Below are positions 45,521 through 55,473 of a stretch of DNA of 64,000 nt, piece after piece. Within the stretch, counting starts at the first letter, position 1; each line of letters starts with the position of its first letter. The stretch covers positions 3,292 to 67,291 of the forward strand of contig JALHQW010000021.1 of NCBI GenBank assembly GCA_022841745.1, written 5' to 3'. Source of the DNA: Saprospiraceae bacterium. Its GTDB lineage: Bacteria; Bacteroidota; Bacteroidia; Chitinophagales; Saprospiraceae. The position numbers and the translations under genes are program-made. The notes below the pieces were generated by a model. The model saw only the letters and a program-made list of their open reading frames with translations. It made no database searches and was not told the origin of the DNA.

Positions 45521-48500
45521 ATGGAAAGAGTTTACCCAACGCTGAGAGCCTTCCTCCTAGTTTTTGCCTTGCTATTATTGGGTATGAAATTGTCTGCGCA
45601 ATGCAACATGTCTTTGAGCATAATTTCTGACCCTCCGCCCCCACATTATTTCTTATGTAATGAGACGATTACCCTGTCTGTGAATATTTTTCAGGGGGTG
45701 GGGCCTTTCTCCTATTCGTGGATAGTCCCAGGCTATGGAATCCTGACAACTCCAACTGTTGAAATAACGACTCCCTTTACTGGCGATATTTTCTTGACAG
45801 TAACAGACGATAACGGCTGCCAGGCATTCGCATCTATCCACATAAAAGCCTATGGTGCATTGGTTGACATTGTTTACGACCCTGCTTGGGTATGCGCAGG
45901 GGACACGCTGTGGCTCAGTGCTTGGCCCGATTTCCCGGCAGGCACCACTTTTATTTGGTCAAATGGCCAAACAACCCAGGATGCCTACGTCCTCACATCT
46001 GGCACCTACTCAGTTACCGTTACCGCCCCTTCTGGTTGCTCGGGCACGGCATCAGAGACGGTGACCATTTTGCCAGAACCAGCACCGTTCCCCATCATTG
46101 TTGGCCCGACTTCGCTTTGCGCTGGCCAGAACGCTACGCTGACCGTGGACGGCGGGCCGTTCTACGGCTATTGGTGGAGCGATTTTGAGCAAGACCCCAC
46201 CATGGATATTAGCGGCCCTGGCATCTATTGGGTCGAGGTTTGGAACGAGGTCGGGTGCATTAATTACGATGAAATTGAAATCCTGGGAGGCAGTGTGCAA
46301 CCACAACTCAATGCCCCCGCTCCCATCTGCACTGGTCAAAGCACCACCCTCGAAGTCACCAACGCCAGCTCTTTCACCTCCTTCAATTGGAGCAATGGGG
46401 GCAGCGGGCCGTCCATCAGCGTCAGCACCCCTGGCACCTACACGGTCACTGTTTCGGCGGGCGGCAGTTGCTCCGCAACAGGCAGCGTGGAGGTTACTTC
46501 CAGTAGTAGCAACATCAGCGTCAGCGGCAGTACCACCGCCAACACCTCTTGTGCCGCCACCAATGGCGAGGTGGACATAACACCCTCTCCATCTGGCACG
46601 TATAGCTTCAATTGGTCAAACAGTGCCACCACCGAGGACATCGCCAACCTCGCAGCGGGCAGCTACACCGTCACCGCCAGCGACGCGGGCGGCTGCACGG
46701 CGAGCGCCAGCTTTACGGTAGCAAACAACACCACGCCGCCTGTGCCGACTGCCACCGCCACTCCATCTACCTGTGGGCAGAGCAACGGGGCGGTTGACCT
46801 AATTGTGACGCCATCCGGCAGCTACACCTTCGCTTGGTCGAACGGGGCCACCACCGAAGACCTGACCGATATTGCAGCAGGTACGTACAACGTCACCGCC
46901 ACTTCCACGGCTTCAGGGTGCTCTGCAACGACCAGCGCAACCGTCACGAACAACACAACCACTATAACCGTAACAGGCAATGTGACCCAGCCCTCTGGCG
47001 GCGGGAACAACGGAGCCATTGACATAACCATCACGCCGTCAGGCACCTACACCTACGCTTGGTCTAACGGGGCAACCGCCGAAGATCTCACCGGATTGGG
47101 CGAAGGCACCTACACCGTCACCGCCACGGACGGGGGCGGCTGCACGGGGACGGCCAGCTTTGTGCTCATCGAATCGGGCGGGGGCTGCCCCCTCATCCTT
47201 TCCACCAGCGTCAGTGTGCCGAACCCCGGCGTCGTTTGCGAAGGCGAGAGCATCACCATCTCGTCAGCCGTCAGTGGCGGCACGGCACCTTACACCTACG
47301 CTTGGTCAAATGGCCAAACCACACCAAGCTTCACAGTGCCAGCCCCCTTCAACCAGACCCTCGTCCTCACCGTCACCGACGACAACGGCTGCACGGCGGT
47401 CACCTCCATCCACGTCAAGGTCAACGTCTGGTACGTGGACATCAACTACTCCCAGATACCCGTCTGCGAGGGCGGCTCGCTCACCCTCATCGCCAGCACC
47501 ACCGCCGAAATACCTGGCACGACTTATACTTGGTCAACGGGCCAGACGGGCTTCATGATTGAAGTGACCAGCTCCGGCACCTACTCCGTTTCCATGACCC
47601 ACCCCGACGTGCCTTGCACCGCAACGGACGTGGTGACCGTCACCATCGGCGGTGGGAACACACCCACCCCGCAAGTGAACGGCCCAGCCACGCTCTGCCC
47701 AGGCCAAAACGCCACACTCAACGTGGGCGGCGGCTCCTTCACCGACTACCTCTGGCAGGACGGCAGCACCAACTCGACCCTCCAAATAACCGACCCCGGC
47801 ACCTACTCCGTCACCGTCACCAATGCTGACGGCTGCACGGGCAGCGATGCCATTGACATACAGCCCGGCGGCGCTTTGCCCGCCATGAACGCCCCGACGG
47901 CTATCTGCCCCGGCCAAAGCACGGCCGTGGAAGTGACCAACCCCGGCGAGTTCACCAACTTCCAATGGAGCAACGGCAGCAGCGGGCCTTCCATCACCGT
48001 GAACGCCCCCGGCACCTACACCGTGACGGTCACGGGCACGGGCAGCTGCACGGCCACGGGCAGCGCCGAAGTCAATTCCTCCGGCTCCAACGTAAGTATT
48101 TCTGGCGTTGCAACGCCCGTCAGTTCGTGTACATCGCCCAATGGAGAAATTGATATAACCCTCTCGCCAGCAGGGAGTTATACTTACAATTGGTCAAACG
48201 GTGAGACCACGGAAGACCTCACGAGCATTGCCGTAGGCACCTACACCGTCGTCGTGACGGACGGCGGCGGCTGCACGGCGAGCGCCAGTTTTGCGGTAGC
48301 AAACAACACCACACAACCTTTGGCAACGGCTGCCGCCACACCCGCCACCTGTGGCCAAAGCAACGGCTCCGTCAACCTTTCCATATTGCCAAGCGGCAGC
48401 TACAGCTACCTCTGGTCGAACGGCGAAACCACCGAAGACCTGACCGACGTGGCCCCCGGCACTTACGAGGTGGTAGTGACCGCCATCGCCACAGGCTGTA

Positions 48501-51500
48501 CCGCCGCCGCCGCTGCCACGGTGCAAGACAACACCATCAGCATCGCTGTAACTGGCACGGCCACGCCCAACACCGCTTGCAATGGCAGCAACGGCAGCAT
48601 CAGCACAACGGCCTTCCCATCAGGCACTTACAGTTATTTATGGTCGAACGGTATGGCCACCGAAGACATCGTTGGGTTGGCGGCGGGCAGCTATTCCGTC
48701 ACTTTATCAGCTGGCGGCACTTGCAGCAGCACGGCCATTTTCAGCGTGGCCGAGGCTGCCGATTTTCCGGGCCTTTCGGCCATTGTGGTGCCCGCTGTTT
48801 GCGGCAATGCCGTCGGAGCAATTGACCTGAGTGTTTCCCCTACAGGCAGTTATGCTTTCACTTGGTCAAGCGGGGCCAGCACCGAGGACTTGGCCAATAT
48901 CGCCCCCGGCGACTACGCTGTCACCGTCACTTCGGCCAGTGGCTGCTCCGCAACGGATGCTTATAACGTGCCCAACAACAGCAACAACTTTACCCTTGGT
49001 GGTGCAGCTTCGCCCGTCACCAATTGTGGAGCAGCAAATGGAGGCATCAATTTAACCGTCTCACCAACCGGGAAATATGATATTTTATGGTCAAACGGCG
49101 AGACCACTGAAGACCTCATGGGCATAGCCGCAGGCAGCTACATCGTCACCGTCTCGCAGGGTGGCGCTTGCACCGCCTCGGCCTCCTTCACCGTTGAAAA
49201 CCAGGTTGTACAGCCCACGCTTTCGCAGGGCGCAAGCCCTGCCTTCTGCGGTCAAGCCAATGGAGGTGTTGACCTTTTTGTCATCCCGCAAGGGAACTAT
49301 TCCATTTCATGGTCAAACGGGGCGACGAGCGAGGACCTGACGGGCGTTGCCTCCGGCAATTACAGCGTCACCGTTACGGGCAGCAACGGCTGCTTGGCTA
49401 CCATGGCTGCCACCGTTGCAGAGAACACGACGACCATCGCCCTCACGGGCAATGCGGTGCCGAACACCTCCTGCATGGCCAGCAACGGCGGCATTGACCT
49501 GAACGCCACACCAACCGGGAACTATACTTATTTGTGGTCAAACGGGGCGACGAGCGAAGACCTCACAAGCGTTGCCGCAGGCAACTACATCGTCACCGTT
49601 TCGGCGGGCGGTTCTTGCTCCGCAACGGGCAGCTACACCGTGCCGAACAATTCCGGTGCTCCAAGCCTTGGCATCGTCATAGATGCAGCGGCTTGTGGTT
49701 TGAGTAATGGTAACGTCAACTTAACCGCTTCGCCGTCAGGTACTTACATTTATTTGTGGTCAAACGGGGCCACGACAGAAGACTTGACGGGCATTGCCGC
49801 AGGCACCTACTCGGTGACGGTAACAGGGTCGAACGGCTGCTCCGCAACATCGAGCGCCTTGGTGATGAACAGCCCAGCCATTTTCACCCCAAACACCAAT
49901 GTGACGCCCGTTTCGTCCTGCACGGCGGCGAACGGCAGTATTGACTTGAGCGTGGCACCGTCTGGCAGCTACACCTTCCTTTGGTCAACTGAGGCATCAA
50001 CGGAAGACCTCACGGGCATTGCCGCAGGCAGCTACACTGTTACCATCACGCAAGGCGCAACCTGTTCTACCACAGCGACTTATGTGGTGATGGGTGGCAG
50101 CACAGCTCCATCGCTCTCACAGTCGAACAGCCCCGCCACTTGCGGACAGAGCAACGGCAGCATTGACCTTGCCGCGACGCCAAACGGAACCTATAGTTAC
50201 CTCTGGTCAACAGGGGCGACTTCGGAAGACCTCATGGGCATTGCACCTGGCACCTACACTGTCACCTGTACGGGAGCAAACGGCTGCACCACTACCCTGA
50301 GCGCCATAGTTGCCAACCTCAACTCGAATTTCAGCCTAAGCACTGTGCCAACGGCCAGCAGTTCTTGTATTTTGGCCAGTGGCCAAGTCAACCTAAGCGT
50401 CTCACCAACAGGTATTTACACCTTCCTTTGGTCAAATGGCGCTACCAACGAGGACCTCACGGGTGTTGCCGCAGGCAATTACTCCGTCACCGTGACCGAT
50501 GCCAGCGGCTGCGCTGATTTGGCATCCGTGACCGTAGGTGGGCCAGTACAACCGTTGGTCTCCATAGGTGGGCCAGCGGCGGCTTGCGAGGGGGCTTCCG
50601 CCACCATTAGCGCCACGTCGGGCTTTGCCAGCTACCTTTGGTCAAATGGGCAGACGGGAAGCAGTATAAGTGTTTCACAACCCAATAATTACAGTGTCAC
50701 TGCCACGGATGCCAATGGCTGCACGGCCACGGCCAACCACGATTTAGGCAACTTCCCGCAGCCGACGCCCACCGTCACAGGGCCGGGCACTATCTGCGGG
50801 GGCAGCACGGAATTTGAGGTGACGGGCGGCGTTTTCACCCAAACCACCTGGAGTACCGGAGCGACAACCCCAAATATAACTGTTTCACAATCAGGAACTT
50901 ACAGCGTCACCGTGACCGACGCCAACGGCTGCACCGCCTCCGATGCACTGACGCTGATGGTGGGCAGCAGCCTCTCGCCAGACATCACGGCGACGCTGGA
51001 AGACTGCAACGGCACGGCCAGCCTTGATGCCGGGTCGGGCTTCGCCAGCTACCTCTGGTCGAACCCCACAGGGGGAACTGGAGCGACAACGCAGGTTATC
51101 ACGGTCGTTGCCGCAGGCATCTACTCGGTGACGGTGAGCGATGCGAGTGGCTGCACGGGTACGGCGGTCGAGAACTACACGCCGCCCACCCCGCCCACGG
51201 TGGAGGTGCTGGGCGCTTCGGCGCATTGCGAGGGCGATGTATCGGTGCTGGTTGCCTCCGGCAATTTTCCGCAATACCTGTGGAGTACAGGCGAAACGAC
51301 GCCGCAAATCAGCGTGACGCAGGGCGGCACTTACAGCGTGACGGCCAGCGATACCAACGGCTGCATGGCCAGCGGGTCGTGGACGGTAACGGTATTGCAA
51401 CCCAATTTCATTACCGTTGAACAGTTCACCTGCTCGGCACAAGATGCTGGCAATGTGCAGGTTACGCTCACCAATCAGTTCGGCTGCGACTCAGTGGTGA

Positions 51501-52435
51501 CGGTGGTGACATTGCTTTCCAATCCAACAACCACGAACCTAACCTTGGAAGCCTGCAACGGCGAAAGTATCAATTACAATGGAGTCAGCATTTTGGCGGG
51601 CACAACGCAGGAGGTCGTTCTTTTTGCCGCAAATGGCTGCGACTCGGTAGTGGTGGTGACGGTACTTTCGTTGCCTTCCATCACGTATGAATTGAGCGCC
51701 ACGAAAACCTGTTGGAATATTGACAATGGAAGTATTGAATTGAACATTTTTGGAGGTAAGGAACCCTTCCTCTTTTCGCTGGATGGCGGCGAATTTCTGC
51801 ATGAGACGTTTTTCCCAGGGCTAACCGCTGGAACCCACTCAATAACTGTTCAAGACAACAATGGATGCAGACTTGTACTAGATGCTATGGTGCCACAGAC
51901 CAATCCTTCGGCTTTGGTGGTAGAAGATGCAACCATTAACTGCGAGCAAGGCTCGGTCAATCTACAGCCAACCCTTATCAGCGAGCATCCAGCGGCCGTG
52001 GTTTGGACTTGGCCCGATGGCTCGCATTTATCAAGTTTTGAAGTGGGTAAGGAAGGCGTTTACACGGTACAAGTGGACGACGGCTGCGAAGTATTGGAAC
52101 GTGATATTCAGGTGAAATGGGAGGCGCTTTACTATGAAAATGACCTGTTCTACGTCCCCAACAGCTTTTCACCGAATGGCGACGGCATCAACGATGATTT
52201 CAGGGTGTTCATGGCACCACATGCGGAATTGCTGTCCTTTGAGTTCCGGGTATTCGACCGCTGGGGCGACGAGCAGTTTGCGACTTTTGATGTTGAAAAA
52301 GGGTGGGACGGCACTTACCGGGAAACGCAGCGCCAGATTGACGTTCATGTATGGTTTGTGAAGGCTCAGGTTACGGTCTGCGGGTCGAGGGTGGTGAATG
52401 TGTTCAAGGAGGGCGGGGTGACGATCATGAGGTAA
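45521..52435 (+). CDS. giant SprB-repeat surface protein with T9SS type B sorting domain
   Basis: A 2304-residue secreted protein. Signal peptide at residues 1-28 (L-K/G-M-K-L-S-A-Q-C). PKD/Ig-like modules come first, then at least 14 SprB-type modules with the core T-S-C-x-x-x-N-G, S-G-x-Y-x-x-x-W-S-N-G-A-T-T-E-D-L and A-G-x-Y-x-V-T-V. The end is the gliding-motility-associated C-terminal domain (N-S-F-S-P-N-G-D-G-I-N-D-D-F, F-D-R-W-G, W-D-G-T), the CHU_C/type B signal for secretion by T9SS and anchoring. SprB-like proteins are adhesins moved by the gliding motor. Modules alternate between two types, and the 5' block is internally duplicated (see findings). The start is ATG 45521; TTG 45485 precedes the leader. 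Confidence 0.9.
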   Translation: MERVYPTLRAFLLVFALLLLGMKLSAQCNMSLSIISDPPPPHYFLCNETITLSVNIFQGVGPFSYSWIVPGYGILTTPTVEITTPFTGDIFLTVTDDNGCQAFASIHIKAYGALVDIVYDPAWVCAGDTLWLSAWPDFPAGTTFIWSNGQTTQDAYVLTSGTYSVTVTAPSGCSGTASETVTILPEPAPFPIIVGPTSLCAGQNATLTVDGGPFYGYWWSDFEQDPTMDISGPGIYWVEVWNEVGCINYDEIEILGGSVQPQLNAPAPICTGQSTTLEVTNASSFTSFNWSNGGSGPSISVSTPGTYTVTVSAGGSCSATGSVEVTSSSSNISVSGSTTANTSCAATNGEVDITPSPSGTYSFNWSNSATTEDIANLAAGSYTVTASDAGGCTASASFTVANNTTPPVPTATATPSTCGQSNGAVDLIVTPSGSYTFAWSNGATTEDLTDIAAGTYNVTATSTASGCSATTSATVTNNTTTITVTGNVTQPSGGGNNGAIDITITPSGTYTYAWSNGATAEDLTGLGEGTYTVTATDGGGCTGTASFVLIESGGGCPLILSTSVSVPNPGVVCEGESITISSAVSGGTAPYTYAWSNGQTTPSFTVPAPFNQTLVLTVTDDNGCTAVTSIHVKVNVWYVDINYSQIPVCEGGSLTLIASTTAEIPGTTYTWSTGQTGFMIEVTSSGTYSVSMTHPDVPCTATDVVTVTIGGGNTPTPQVNGPATLCPGQNATLNVGGGSFTDYLWQDGSTNSTLQITDPGTYSVTVTNADGCTGSDAIDIQPGGALPAMNAPTAICPGQSTAVEVTNPGEFTNFQWSNGSSGPSITVNAPGTYTVTVTGTGSCTATGSAEVNSSGSNVSISGVATPVSSCTSPNGEIDITLSPAGSYTYNWSNGETTEDLTSIAVGTYTVVVTDGGGCTASASFAVANNTTQPLATAAATPATCGQSNGSVNLSILPSGSYSYLWSNGETTEDLTDVAPGTYEVVVTAIATGCTAAAAATVQDNTISIAVTGTATPNTACNGSNGSISTTAFPSGTYSYLWSNGMATEDIVGLAAGSYSVTLSAGGTCSSTAIFSVAEAADFPGLSAIVVPAVCGNAVGAIDLSVSPTGSYAFTWSSGASTEDLANIAPGDYAVTVTSASGCSATDAYNVPNNSNNFTLGGAASPVTNCGAANGGINLTVSPTGKYDILWSNGETTEDLMGIAAGSYIVTVSQGGACTASASFTVENQVVQPTLSQGASPAFCGQANGGVDLFVIPQGNYSISWSNGATSEDLTGVASGNYSVTVTGSNGCLATMAATVAENTTTIALTGNAVPNTSCMASNGGIDLNATPTGNYTYLWSNGATSEDLTSVAAGNYIVTVSAGGSCSATGSYTVPNNSGAPSLGIVIDAAACGLSNGNVNLTASPSGTYIYLWSNGATTEDLTGIAAGTYSVTVTGSNGCSATSSALVMNSPAIFTPNTNVTPVSSCTAANGSIDLSVAPSGSYTFLWSTEASTEDLTGIAAGSYTVTITQGATCSTTATYVVMGGSTAPSLSQSNSPATCGQSNGSIDLAATPNGTYSYLWSTGATSEDLMGIAPGTYTVTCTGANGCTTTLSAIVANLNSNFSLSTVPTASSSCILASGQVNLSVSPTGIYTFLWSNGATNEDLTGVAAGNYSVTVTDASGCADLASVTVGGPVQPLVSIGGPAAACEGASATISATSGFASYLWSNGQTGSSISVSQPNNYSVTATDANGCTATANHDLGNFPQPTPTVTGPGTICGGSTEFEVTGGVFTQTTWSTGATTPNITVSQSGTYSVTVTDANGCTASDALTLMVGSSLSPDITATLEDCNGTASLDAGSGFASYLWSNPTGGTGATTQVITVVAAGIYSVTVSDASGCTGTAVENYTPPTPPTVEVLGASAHCEGDVSVLVASGNFPQYLWSTGETTPQISVTQGGTYSVTASDTNGCMASGSWTVTVLQPNFITVEQFTCSAQDAGNVQVTLTNQFGCDSVVTVVTLLSNPTTTNLTLEACNGESINYNGVSILAGTTQEVVLFAANGCDSVVVVTVLSLPSITYELSATKTCWNIDNGSIELNIFGGKEPFLFSLDGGEFLHETFFPGLTAGTHSITVQDNNGCRLVLDAMVPQTNPSALVVEDATINCEQGSVNLQPTLISEHPAAVVWTWPDGSHLSSFEVGKEGVYTVQVDDGCEVLERDIQVKWEALYYENDLFYVPNSFSPNGDGINDDFRVFMAPHAELLSFEFRVFDRWGDEQFATFDVEKGWDGTYRETQRQIDVHVWFVKAQVTVCGSRVVNVFKEGGVTIMR

Positions 52436-52481
52436 GTGGTATTTTCGACAGACCGCAGTCAGTGGATGATTTGCATAAAGA

Positions 52482-52518
52482 AAAGCGTCCAGCCAATGTT
52501 TCATTAGCTGGACGCTTT
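52482..52518. terminator. bidirectional terminator-like hairpin
   Basis: Stem AAAGCGTCCAGC/GCTGGACGCTTT with a 13-base loop, between the convergent giant gene and ompA-like gene. Confidence 0.65.
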
Positions 52519-52562
52519 GCATTTATTAATTTGACAGTTCAGCAACCAATAGCAGAATCTGG

Positions 52563-52596
52563 CTGAAGACTGCGGACTGCCAACTGAAGACTCAAA
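52563..52596. repeat. word array abutting the ompA-like stop (GACTGCG type)
   Basis: CTGAAGACTGC, GGACTGCC, AACTGAAGACTC near-copies directly adjoining the stop at 52597. Confidence 0.5.
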
Positions 52597-54480
52597 CTAC
52601 CGCACATACATGTTAAACTCCACCCGCCGGTTCTTCTCCTTTCCTTCGGAGGTGCTGTTGGAGGCAACGGGCTTGGACTCGCCGTAGCCTTTGTAATTCA
52701 TGCGAGTTGCATCAACGCTGCGGGCCAGCAGGTACTGGTAGCATGAAGAGGCCCGCTCTTCGGAAAGGATGCGGTTTGCGCCAGCATCGCCCGTGTCATC
52801 GGTATGGCCGTCTATGTTGAGGTTATAGCGAGGGTATTTTTCCATTATTTGGGCCACTTTTTCCAGAATGGCATAGGACTGCGCCTTGAGGGTGGCCTTG
52901 CCCGTCTCGAACTGCACGTTTTTAGCAGCGGATAGCAGGAACTCCTTGTCCGCCTTCTCGATATCGGGGCAGCCTTGGTTGGTTCCTTTTTCATCGGGGC
53001 ATTTGTCCGTGTGGTCCGGCACATTGTCGCCGTCGGCATCGGGGCAGCCGGATGCACCAGCTTTGCCGGCCTCGGTGGGGCAGAGGTCGTTGCGGTCAGC
53101 GATGCCGTCGCTGTCCGTATCGGGGCAGCCCTTGGTGGCAGATGGGCCAGCCTGGTTCGGGCAGGCGTCGTCCTTGTCGGGCAGGCCGTCGTTGTCGGCG
53201 TCATAGACTGGGCAACCGCTGTTGGACGAGAGGCCTTTTTCGTTGGGGCAATTGTCCCGACTGTCGGGGGTGCCATCACCGTCGGCATCGGGGCAGCCAT
53301 TGGCGGATGCCACACCAGCCGTGTTAGGGCAGTTGTCGTTGTCATCAGCGATGCCGTCCTTGTCCGTATCGGGGCAGCCGCTGTGCAGGGCCACGCCAGC
53401 CGTGTTGGGGCAGCGGTCATCTTTGTCAATCACGCCGTCGCCGTCGGTATCGGGGCAACCGAGTAGTTGGATGGGGCCAGCCATATCGGGGCATTGGTCA
53501 CGGTTGTCAACAAGGCCGTCGTTGTCGGTATCCAATACGCCGCTGGCGACTGGCTGAACAGGCTGTGTTGGCTGCGTAGTCGTTGGCGTAGTCGTTGCAT
53601 TGGTCGGTTGCTGTGTTTGGGCAGGTGCGCTTGGCGGGCAACCTTTGAGCGCAATCGTGCCGGGCACGTCGGGGCATTTGTCGAGGTTGTCGTTGATGCC
53701 GTCGCCGTCACGGTCGGCCACTGCGGGGTTCGTCGGCTGGACGGTCACTGGCGTAGGAGGTGCAGCGGTGGGGCAGCCACGGGTTTCGGCGGGGCCTTTC
53801 ACGGTTGGGCAATCGTCTTCGCCATTGGGCACGCCGTCATCGTCGGTGTCGGGGCAGCCGCCAGCAAGTGCGGTACCTGGCTCATTGGGGCAATAATCCT
53901 GTGCATCGGGCAGGCCGTCTGCGTCGGTGTCGAGCGGGCCGTCGAGGCGGGGCTGCGGGTTCAGCTTAAAATGCCAGCCGATGCCTATCTGGAGGTTGTC
54001 CCGAAATTCATCGAACGAGTAGCGGTACTCGCCTTGCAAAGCAAAGTACGAACTTTGCCCCGCCCGCACGTTCAAGCCGAGGCCGATGGGCAATTGGGCG
54101 TTGTTTTCCTCGAATTGTTCAAAAACCATCCCAATGCCCCCAAAAATATAAGGCCGCAGGAGGCTCTCCGAGTTGCCAAACTGGTATTGTGCCGTGGCGT
54201 CCAAGCTGACGATGACCGTTTTGTCCTCGGAGCCATCCAAGGTGGCGAGGCCGATTTTGAGGGGTATTCCTATGCCGATATTTTCGGTTACGTTCCGCAA
54301 ATAGGCCAGTTCAAGGCCATTCGTGGGCTTGAACCCGCCGAAATCGTTGAGCTTATTGTAGTCAATGAAAAGGACTTTTGCCGAGATGCCGTTCATGGAA
54401 GCGCCGTCGCTTTGCGCAAAGGAGAAACTGGCTTGGAGCAGGCAAAGCACGGTTGCTATGCACAGGATTGATTTCTTCAT
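52597..54480 (-). CDS. OmpA-family protein with thrombospondin type 3 repeats
   Basis: A 627-residue outer-membrane protein. Signal peptide (residues 1-23, F-S-F-A-Q-S), an N-terminal beta-barrel domain (about 24-195, Y-L-R-N-V-T-E-N-I-G-I-G-I-P-L), about ten Asp-rich TSP3-type calcium-binding repeats (D-x-D-x-D-G-x-x-D-x-x-D-x-C-P pattern, residues about 205-500) and an OmpA C-terminal peptidoglycan-binding domain (F-E-T-G-K-A-T-L; N-I-D-G-H-T-D-D-T-G; N-R-R-V-E-F). It links the outer membrane to the wall and may bind Ca2+. ATG 54480 is chosen because it starts the signal peptide. Confidence 0.92.
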   Translation of the reverse strand: MKKSILCIATVLCLLQASFSFAQSDGASMNGISAKVLFIDYNKLNDFGGFKPTNGLELAYLRNVTENIGIGIPLKIGLATLDGSEDKTVIVSLDATAQYQFGNSESLLRPYIFGGIGMVFEQFEENNAQLPIGLGLNVRAGQSSYFALQGEYRYSFDEFRDNLQIGIGWHFKLNPQPRLDGPLDTDADGLPDAQDYCPNEPGTALAGGCPDTDDDGVPNGEDDCPTVKGPAETRGCPTAAPPTPVTVQPTNPAVADRDGDGINDNLDKCPDVPGTIALKGCPPSAPAQTQQPTNATTTPTTTQPTQPVQPVASGVLDTDNDGLVDNRDQCPDMAGPIQLLGCPDTDGDGVIDKDDRCPNTAGVALHSGCPDTDKDGIADDNDNCPNTAGVASANGCPDADGDGTPDSRDNCPNEKGLSSNSGCPVYDADNDGLPDKDDACPNQAGPSATKGCPDTDSDGIADRNDLCPTEAGKAGASGCPDADGDNVPDHTDKCPDEKGTNQGCPDIEKADKEFLLSAAKNVQFETGKATLKAQSYAILEKVAQIMEKYPRYNLNIDGHTDDTGDAGANRILSEERASSCYQYLLARSVDATRMNYKGYGESKPVASNSTSEGKEKNRRVEFNMYVR

Positions 54481-54887
54481 AATTTTAAATCTGATTTGGG
54501 ACGAAAGCTGCTCGATTAAATCAAAGGGCAAGGTGCGGTTTCAAATTAATGGCTGATAATCAATGGCTTACCTTGTACACTTTTCATTGCCGATGCTTTC
54601 AATTGCTTGTTTTTGAACATGTTCAGGGCTTCGTCTGCCCTATTAAATCGTTTGCCCGAATGTACGGATTTCACGGTTGGATGTTTCAATCCTCCGGCCT
54701 ATGTCCGCAATTGGGATGTCCTTATAGTGGTGGGTAGTAATGGATGCGATTCCAAAGTTAAGGATGGTACGAGGATTTTGCCCAAAATGGTGGGACGAAA
54801 AGGCAAATTTCACTGGTTTCAGGGATGCTGTAAGGTTGGAATTGGCCCGACAGCATGGCCTTGCTCATTTTTGTGCAAAGCTATTTT
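54481..54887. other. intergenic upstream of the ompA-like gene
   Basis: About 400 bp, no convincing reading frame. Nothing recognised apart from the MITE-like element that begins at 54888. Confidence 0.35.
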
Positions 54888-55042
54888 CAATGGTTCGTGA
54901 AGTTTTCGGGTTTTAAGGTTGTGGCCTAATAGCTGTTTTTGAAATGGTTGGTTAGGTTTTCAATCCTTTCAAAAATGATTTGTGGTTTGGTTTTGCCCCC
55001 AAACCCTAAAACCCCAGAACCTTAGAACTTCACGAACCATTG
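54888..55042. mobile_element. 155-bp MITE-like element with 17-bp inverted ends and word arrays
   Basis: Ends CAATGGTTCGTGAAGTT (54888-54904) and its exact complement (55026-55042). Inside each end are GGGTTTT/AAGGTT words and their complements, like those in the hox locus. No gene. This shows word arrays can lie inside a defined element. Confidence 0.7.
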
Positions 55043-55263
55043 ATTATAGGACAAGGTGCCTATTTTGTAGGCCATCCGACGTAATGTGTTTGACTGGTTG
55101 ACAATGCCGAGAAACGGATTTATCTTTGCAAATAGGTGAGAAAGACCAAATCTCCTGCATCAGGATGCTGACTTTTGGAAAAATGTGGTTTTGCGCAGGA
55201 AGGTATTCGCCCCATTTTACACTTTGAAATTTTCTACCTTTACACTTACTTAAACTCGTAAAA

Positions 55264-55473
55264 ATGGCTTCAATGAAAAAACTCAACGATTTTATGGGCA
55301 AAGCCCTCAACACTCAGGAGAGCAACGAAGTGAAAGGCGGCAAAGCTTATGTGCCAACGGACACTGGCTCGGTAGGGTACATCAATTGGGATGATGTAGA
55401 AATTCGTGAGAACAACCTCCTAACCAGTAGTTCCGAATCGCTGAAGGTAGGCTTAACTAAAGTGTGGCGCTGA
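55264..55473 (+). CDS. double-glycine leader peptide (RiPP/bacteriocin-like precursor)
   Basis: A 69-residue peptide. M-A-S-M-K-K-L-N-D-F-M-G-K-A-L, then T-Q-E-S-N-E-V-K-G-G-K: a leader of about 26 residues ending in V-K-G-G, the cleavage motif recognised by C39 peptidase transporters or by maturases of GG-type natural product precursors common in Bacteroidota. The 43-residue core (A-Y-V-P-T-D-T-G...) is acidic and Ser/Thr/Asn-rich with no Cys, so it is not a classical lanthipeptide. No transporter or modification enzyme is adjacent. ATG 55273 is an alternative start. A TACCTTTA box lies at about 55239. Confidence 0.6.
   Translation: MASMKKLNDFMGKALNTQESNEVKGGKAYVPTDTGSVGYINWDDVEIRENNLLTSSSESLKVGLTKVWR

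Noticed and set aside
53467-54471. Plus-strand frame opposite the OmpA/TSP3 gene
   Set aside because: A by-product of the Asp-rich repeat codons on the other strand.
55264-55473. Classical lanthipeptide precursor
   Set aside because: The core has no Cys and no LanB/LanM/LanC gene is adjacent; only the GG-type leader is supported.
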